A DNA stretch of 64,000 nucleotides, taken from Mesostigma viride. Its lineage: Eukaryota; Streptophyta; Mesostigmatophyceae; Mesostigmatales; Mesostigmataceae. The stretch covers positions 12,162,563 through 12,226,562 of the forward strand of contig RPFO01000213.1 of the NCBI GenBank assembly GCA_009746045.1, in the 5' to 3' direction. Below, in pieces: positions 58,047 through 64,000 of the stretch (the first letter of the stretch is position 1; the number at the start of each line of letters is the position of its first letter). A program made the translations under genes and the position numbers. The notes beneath the pieces were generated by a model. That model ran no database searches, was not told the origin of the DNA, and saw nothing but the letters and a program-made list of their open reading frames with translations.

Positions 58047-61000
58047 AATTAATAGACACGTGACTGCGTCACGTGAGCATAAGTCCTCGGTGGGAGGGGA
58101 ACATGGGATGGAATGGATGATGTAGGCTATCTAGGTCCTAGTTACGGGGTTGTGGGCAGTGACCACGGCCCGAATCGCTATGAATGCCATATGCGGTCAC
58201 ACGCGGAGCCCCCACAGACTTGGGGGTGGTCTCCTTCATGGCTTAATTCATCACTACTTGCCATCTACCCTTGCGTACCAGTACCATCATGGGCCTGGTA
58301 GGTGAGGTAGAACTGGGTGGGTGCCACCGCCTTCCCCACTCACGCGGGACCGAAGGCGGCTCCCCCACCAGTCCTGCTCACCTTCCCCTCCCCTGAGGAT
58401 CGACAAGCAGCGGTGGCCTTTCTCGTCGCAAGCGGTTGCATGACCACACCTGGACGCTGGACGACGACCTGACCCCCGCCGGCTCAGCAGCAGCAGCGAC
58501 GCGACCTGTGGCCTGAATACCTCCGCCACAAGCAGGACCCCCAGAAGCCTAAGGTGTATTGGAGGGGTGGGCCGGACCTGATGATCAACCACATGCAAGA
58601 TGTGGACGCCCCCTGCGGGCCGGCTAGAATAGCCTAGCTTGTATCCATTGGTAGTCACTGCCGCCATGGCCGGCAGCCATGCCTAGAATGTTTGCCTAGC
58701 TGTGCCATGCACCATACCGGCTAGTCACGCGCAGTGACCGCTAACACACGGTTTGTCGGTAAACAACCACGACAGCCATAGCCTTAGAGTTAGCCCTTGA
58801 ATTAACAGCCATGCTACGCCCTGGCTATATGATCAGATTACTTGCCCACGCTCCTTGTTAGATATGCTCACTCACATTGGTCTTATTGCACCCACAGAAC
58901 TTGCCGGATCGTCTATCGTGTCCGATTGCAGCTGTGGCATGCCTCTGGCATGAAGGAGAACGGGGGTCTCTGCCCTTTCTTCCTGCATGTTGTGCACATA
59001 TACGATATACATGCAGGGATTAATAAAAGCACTTCGGTGCTCCGTGACTCCCGGCCCCAACGGGTGCACGAGTTTTAATTAATTAATTAATTGCGTACCA
59101 TCTGCCTCCATATTACAGACAAACCAGGAGGCTGCCCGCGGGTGTGAGCCCGTCACGTCTACATAGGGTAGCACATCAGTGCATGTCCATGCCGCGAGTC
59201 TAATACTGTATCACGAAAAGTCCACGGGTGGCGGCCCTGCCGCGCGCGGCCTGCATGGGGCACGCCAGGTGTGAAGTGAGGACATAATGCCGAGGCTCGG
59301 GGCGGGCTTGGTGCCAGGTAGTCTATCTGATGTGTCTACCTGATCTGTGCGGGCCAGGTGCCCGGCTAGGCCCAGACCAGGCGCCTGTGCCTAAGAATGT
59401 GGGAAACATAGGGCAAATCAGCGTACAAATCCTCATTACTAATGTGCAAACCTAAGGGGATGTTAAGGGACACTTGCGCGCAGCATCTTGGTGACGTTGC
59501 CGACTTGCCGTCGAGTCGTTGCTCCAGCTCCTGCGTCAGTGTCCAGGTCTTGGCGCCGTAGGTCAGGATCGTCACAATGACGACCTTGAAGAGGTCACGC
59601 TTGACAATCCGCAGGGTATACATAGGGCGGGGTTGCTCCACTAGCGGCGGTGGTCATGGAGTTGCGCCCACGCCATGCCGATCCGTGTCGTCAGGTCGTC
59701 CTCGCAGTCGGGAAGCCAACTGCCGACTGAGCAGCTTGAAACGGCGACCTGAAGTAGGGTAGTTGACCTCGGTGTTGTCTAAGAGGCGGAGTGTGGGCGG
59801 GGGCCCTGCCATGCCGAGGGCCAGGGCCTCCGTTTTGGGGCTGATTTCTAGACCAACCGCCCGAGCCTCGAGCGCCAGGCAGTCCAGCCAAAGTTCGGGG
59901 CAGACTCGGGCTTCTCGATGAGCGTGATGTCGTGACGGCATAAATGAGGTCAGCTAGTAAATTCTGCTTGTTAGTCGGCCCCCCTTCCCCAAGCTCGTTC
60001 GTGATCACTAGGCCAGGGGCACGGCCTGCAATGCTAGCAAGGTGGGCACGTACGTGCCTGGCGCATAACATAATCCACTATACAATAATAAACAGGTACG
60101 GCGACAGGACGCAACCCTGCCAGACGCCGGTCTGCAGTGGACATGGCGGGGTAAGGCCGTCTTGAGTGCGCACCGAAGTGGTCGACCCCTCGATCATACA
60201 GCGACGTGCGCCGGATGACGGTAATCAGGGGAGTGCGGATCGACGTGAGCGCGAGCAAGGACCGCCCATAGAGCGGCCCAGAGGACAGATTGAATCAGAA
60301 GCCTTGACGAAGTCGATCCTGAAGATCATGATGGCGGGAAACTCACCAGGTTGCAGGAGAGCGATTTCCTCGAAGAGGCGGCGCGCGACGAAGATGGCCA
60401 TGACGGTGTTAATTGCGCCCAGAACGAAAGCCCATAATTGACTTAAAAATTCCCCCAGGTGACGGTCGAGAGCAGAACAAAGGCGGTTGAGGATCATGCG
60501 CATGAACAACTTGAGTGCGGTGCTCTGGATGCAGACTCCGTGAGTATAGTTGGCGGGCCGGGTCGTCAGGGGAACCTTTGTTTTTGTACAGCATAATTAT
60601 ACGGTACAGCATAATACGGTGTATAGCTGTGCTGCCACTCAGGAATCGGCGGCGCGTCGGCCATTGCAGGATCCGGTTGCAAACCTCAAGCAGGAACCCC
60701 GTGAATGCCGTCAGGTTAATCACCAGGGCGGGGAGCTGGTCAGGTCCATCGGCGGCGTAGAAGTGGAGTTGCTTGGCGGCGGTGCTCAGCTCGAGCTTGC
60801 CTGAACGGCGGTAGCTCGTTGTTGGGGTCGGCCAGCTAGGGGTTCCGTCAGGGCTGGGTACGTGTTGTCCTGCTCAGCGGCCGGGCGGGCGGCGTGGGCG
60901 GCGCAGCTAGGGACGCCCGCATGCAGGCGCCACTCGCGCGGCCGCCAGAGGGCCAAGCGGCGGAGGCGGCGCCGGGGGGGCGCCGAGCACGGCCCGGGGA

Positions 61001-61186
61001 CTGCATGCAGGAGGCGGAATACCACTGGTCAAGCTGCTGCTGCGGTGAGCCAGAGAGCATCCGCGGCGCCGGCTGTGCGCTGCCAGCTGCATGGCCGTTG
61101 GTTGGGCGTGACGCAGGCGGGTCCAGGCGTACATACTTGCCGTGCTGGTCCTTGAGGTGGGCGAAGTACTCGCAGAAATGGAGGTC
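58047..61186 (-). pseudogene. Second LINE-A copy, decayed by many short insertions
   Basis: It matches 50777-52912 base by base (3' UTR and RT part of ORF2), including the YADD region, but contains dozens of 2-8 bp insertions, so the frames are shattered. It is 5' truncated at about 61186 in the region before RT. A further element (58281-59090) is inserted near its 3' end. No functional protein is possible. Confidence 0.9.
58281..59090 (+). mobile_element. ORF1-only retrocopy with 10-bp TSD and (TTAA)n tail
   Basis: TTGCGTACCA flanks it (58271-58280 and 59091-59100). It begins inside the C-terminal part of the ORF1 seen at 11486-12849 (58287-58620 corresponds to about 11486-11795 there), followed by a 3' UTR and the terminal hairpin region GCACTTCGGTGCTCCGTGAC plus TTAATTAA repeats. 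No RT is present between ORF1 and the tail, so this transcript type has ORF1 directly joined to a LINE-like 3' end. Small insertions again break the frame. Confidence 0.85.
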
Positions 61187-61954
61187 AGTCCAGTTATGCA
61201 ACACGAAGCTTGGAATGCCTGGGCACTGCCAAATGGCGAGTGTGTGCGTGAACGACGAGACACCTTGGCATTAGGATAGAATGGCACATATACTGCTGGC
61301 CAGCCGTCAACGATGGCTGGCCAGACTTTGCGTAAGTTAAACTAACTTACTGATCCTGGACGGACTAGCCTATCAGTTACAACCTGATCTAGTCAGTCCT
61401 AACATGACAACTACAGTCCCGGTACTGAGGTACCGGCTCATCACATACTGAGTACAGCCACGTGTCCATGCCACGACTGCTCTAGTCCAGCACCGTCCCA
61501 GTACCCAATTGGGCGCCGGCGGTGCTGGCACGTGTCCACTTAGGCTACAGGCGGGAGACTTAGACTAACTCCCACTTTAAGTTTTCTTTGGGTTTCAACA
61601 GAAACACACATAGCCATCAAATGGACGCAGCCATTCCCAATGCCTTAAAAAAACTGTCAGATAACCTACTAGGACCCAAAGGTCACCTCACACATGTACA
61701 AGAGATGCATTAAAAAGGCCCCATGTCTCAAGCATGGTTTCTTAACTGAGTGAGATGGGTGCTCCAGGCCCCAGCATGTCATGGTCATCCAAACAAGTGT
61801 CTCACAAAATTTTATTCAATAAATAACACATTCATCATGTCCCAACTTTCTAGACCAGTGCTTCTCACTGTCAGAAAACTACCCAGCTGCCACTGCAGCC
61901 TTTCAGCTGCAGTATTAGGCAGGGGGTCATGGGCTAACATGTACAATGTGCCAG
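61187..61954. other. Spacer downstream of the copia-like ORF
   Basis: No gene. This probably includes the 3' non-coding part (possibly LTR) of the copia-like element on the minus strand, but its partner LTR lies outside the window, so it cannot be delimited. Notable: the perfect-arm inverted repeat CTGGCCAGCC ... GGCTGGCCAG at about 61286-61314. Confidence 0.35.
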
Positions 61955-64000
61955 TCACTTCAGACTGTAACCAGGGTTCATCAACCCATACAAGACCTGG
62001 TATTGTGGTCCTGCTGCTTGTGGCACCTTGGTCAGTGCATCTGCAGCATTGTCTTTGTCCCTGACGTGGGCTTTAGACTCCAGGTACTTGCATTCCTGTT
62101 TTAGCACAATCCAATCCAGGTCCGAGTGTACAGCCAAAGGATTGGCAAGGAAAGAGATGATAGATTGAGAGTCAGTCAGCAAATGTGCTTTCACTCCTGC
62201 AGAGCTACCAGCCTGGTGTTGAAGCCAGACCAGCAAGTGATTGAGATACCTTGCATGCAAGACAGAAGATACCACAGCCCTGCATTCAGCTACATTGCTA
62301 CTCACAGCTTTCCTCTTGTGCAATCTACTGAACCAGGAGACTAGTGACTTCTTCCCACCTTGGTTATGCAGGAAAAACAATCCAGCCTCTCTGGCTTGAA
62401 CCTTGGTAACTACCCTGGACTCCATTGAACTATCCATCATGCACGTGATGTGAATGGGAGTAAACAGGTCCAGTGAGTGAAGCATCAAAGGTGGACCATC
62501 ATGCAACAACTGCTTGATTGCCCGTGCTCCTACCTCCTGTAGTACCTCATCATCTACCCTGCTCACAAAAGCCAGGTGGGGTGCACATGTAGCACATAGC
62601 CAACCAAGCTTGCCTCTAATGGTAGGGCACATGTCAGGGGTGATGTGAACAGGCAGGACATCCAGACAAGACTTAATGTATTCAGCAGAGGCCTGCATGG
62701 AACAAACCCAGCTGCCCTGCTGCTGCAGCAACTCAAGCATCATGCCACAGAACTTGACTGGCTCCTTGCCCAGCTCTAGCTGCTTGCCAATCTCAAAACT
62801 GGCAGACACCTGAGCTATGAAAGCATCCACTGCAGCTCTAGGACCTGAGATTAACTGATCATCCCCATGCCAGACAAACATCATCATTCCATCAGGGTGT
62901 GGGATGACAAACAAGCAAGGGTCAATGTCATCATAGGTGGCCCCTAGCTTCATGAATACCTCCTGTGCAGACAGCCTAAAAATTTTTGGAGCTGACTGCA
63001 ACCCTTCAACCCCCAGGTTTGGCCTCAACAAGGGTTGAACAATATCCCTGTGCCACACCTTAGGAGTATTCACCACGTATACCTGACCTCTCCAGACCTG
63101 CTGTGCTATGGCAGGGTCCCCCTTTAGAAAGGCTCTTTTGATATCTGTGGCTTTACACACATAATCCTTCCCTGTATTAAGCTGATGCAAAAACAAGGAA
63201 AGCAACACCTTGAGAGACGTTTGCTGAATACCAGGAGTATAAAGCTCAGCCTCTGTCAGCTCTGTAGAGCCCCTGAACTCAGTGACACATGGCCTAGCAT
63301 GGAAAATGGGTGGTCCCCCATCAGCCTGAGGTTTATGCTTGCACACAAACTTTAACCTTAGCTTCTTGGCTCCAGCTGGCATAGCATCAAGAGGAGTCAC
63401 AGGTGGTGTGTGTGTGGGACTACGTGCATCTGGAACAACCCACTCCTCCCTGGCTTTGGTAAAAGCCTCCAGCCACTTAAGAAACCCAATCTGCGTCTGG
63501 CAGTCCCGTACAATATCATCATAGGACAGGGGAGACATGGATGCAACATCCCATCTACCAAGCCCAAACGCTGAAGGGTGTAGCTTTTGAGAGTGTATGA
63601 GGTCCTCCACACACGGTTCCTGACCTGGGAGGTACTTGGGCTTAACTGCATTGATGGCAGCATCCAACCCAGTGCTAATCTGGCTCAAAGGGATTTTAAA
63701 ATGATCTAGAGGCACCTGTCCTACCCCTGCCACACTCAACCTCCCAGCTGAGATGACAACACCAGGGTAAGATACAAAAGGTTCCCCTAACAGGGCATTC
63801 CCTGAGTAACCCTCAACCACCTGAAATGGAGTGGGCATACCCAAGATTTGAATGCTCACCTGTCCTTTGACCTGCATTTTGGTTTTGCCTGAAAAATCTG
63901 ACACTCTAGCCCATGGTGAGGCCTTCATTTTCAGACCAGATACAGCTGCTGCACTGATGATACTCACCTGTGCTTGGGTGTCTACAGCCAAAATACTAGG
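61955..64000 (-). CDS. pol: Copia-like polyprotein, protease-RT-RNase H, partial, no integrase between protease and RT
   Basis: The frame is open from the right edge to a stop at 61955. Numbering from the Leu/Met codon at 63991: an aspartic-protease-like AVDTQAQVS (D4), then about 200 residues of unknown nature. Copia-type RT follows: LRLKFVCKHKPQADG (212-226), LYTPGIQQTSLKVLLSL (250-266), ATDIKRAFLKG (281-291, motif A), DPCLFVIPHPDG (357-368) and FVWHGDDQLISGP (372-384), where most relatives have YVDD. RNase H has D520, E569 (SSNVAECRAV), D607 (LLTDSQS) and D651 (KDNAADALTK). In copia elements integrase lies between protease and RT; here no HHCC or DDE motif is seen in that interval, which is also too short. 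It is intact over 678 codons, so probably recent or under constraint. Confidence 0.8.
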   Translation of the reverse strand, partial: PSILAVDTQAQVSIISAAAVSGLKMKASPWARVSDFSGKTKMQVKGQVSIQILGMPTPFQVVEGYSGNALLGEPFVSYPGVVISAGRLSVAGVGQVPLDHFKIPLSQISTGLDAAINAVKPKYLPGQEPCVEDLIHSQKLHPSAFGLGRWDVASMSPLSYDDIVRDCQTQIGFLKWLEAFTKAREEWVVPDARSPTHTPPVTPLDAMPAGAKKLRLKFVCKHKPQADGGPPIFHARPCVTEFRGSTELTEAELYTPGIQQTSLKVLLSLFLHQLNTGKDYVCKATDIKRAFLKGDPAIAQQVWRGQVYVVNTPKVWHRDIVQPLLRPNLGVEGLQSAPKIFRLSAQEVFMKLGATYDDIDPCLFVIPHPDGMMMFVWHGDDQLISGPRAAVDAFIAQVSASFEIGKQLELGKEPVKFCGMMLELLQQQGSWVCSMQASAEYIKSCLDVLPVHITPDMCPTIRGKLGWLCATCAPHLAFVSRVDDEVLQEVGARAIKQLLHDGPPLMLHSLDLFTPIHITCMMDSSMESRVVTKVQAREAGLFFLHNQGGKKSLVSWFSRLHKRKAVSSNVAECRAVVSSVLHARYLNHLLVWLQHQAGSSAGVKAHLLTDSQSIISFLANPLAVHSDLDWIVLKQECKYLESKAHVRDKDNAADALTKVPQAAGPQYQVLYGLMNPGYSLK

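Overview
The window looks like a repeat-packed piece of a eukaryotic nuclear genome, most likely a green alga (possibly volvocine; an inference from overall style, not proven). There is no bacterial gene organisation. Genes have GT-AG introns filled with low-complexity DNA. The mobile elements are eukaryotic: APE-type LINEs, a Ty3 chromovirus, a CACTA transposon, MITE-like elements, a SINE-like repeat and a Ty1/copia-like reverse transcriptase. Most open frames are low-complexity or shadow frames, and only one region looks like an ordinary host gene.

Layout. 1-1645: a partial GC-rich open frame. 1646-11000: non-coding DNA with minisatellites, a C-rich CCCA-type block (7960-9510) and several 5'-truncated LINE tails. 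11486-12849: ORF1 of a LINE-type element with no ORF2 attached. 13045-14515: a LINE-B reverse-transcriptase remnant interrupted by another LINE-B copy and by an 88-bp SINE-like insertion. 17036-23185: a multi-exon gene for a secreted protein with a proline-rich tail, function unknown.

23528-47815 is a nest of insertions whose edges can be read from target-site duplications (TSDs). A truncated LINE-B copy (11-bp TSD) was split by a Ty3 chromovirus with almost identical LTRs (23650-24220 and 46404-46977, 5-bp TSD). The chromovirus was in turn hit by a 491-bp MITE-like element (6-bp TSD, at the start codon of its first ORF) and by a 12,049-bp CACTA element (56-bp perfect terminal inverted repeats, 2-bp TSD) that separates the integrase from its chromodomain. 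The CACTA element carries about 1.93 kb of nearly pure GGAT repeat, further satellites, LINE tails and one small broken gene, but no recognisable transposase. Without its passengers the chromovirus is about 10.8 kb. It has a viroplasmin/RNase H1-N-like first ORF, gag, pol and a GC-rich ORF of unknown function in the env position.

50778-56828 (minus) is a 6-kb full-length LINE (LINE-A) with a 10-bp TSD, tandem 5' UTR monomers, ORF1, and an ORF2 with APE endonuclease and reverse transcriptase. A second MITE-like element sits at its ORF1/ORF2 junction. 58047-61186 is a second, decayed LINE-A copy, scattered with short and often palindromic insertions and interrupted by an ORF1-only retrocopy with its own 10-bp TSD. 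61955-64000 (minus) is a partial copia-like protease/RT/RNase H polyprotein without an integrase between protease and RT.

The elements share features. Several LINE families end in a 3' hairpin plus a short TTAA or AATTT repeat tail. Two MITEs with different ends share internal GTGCGAAAT-type arrays. Old copies repeatedly differ by 2-8 bp insertions.
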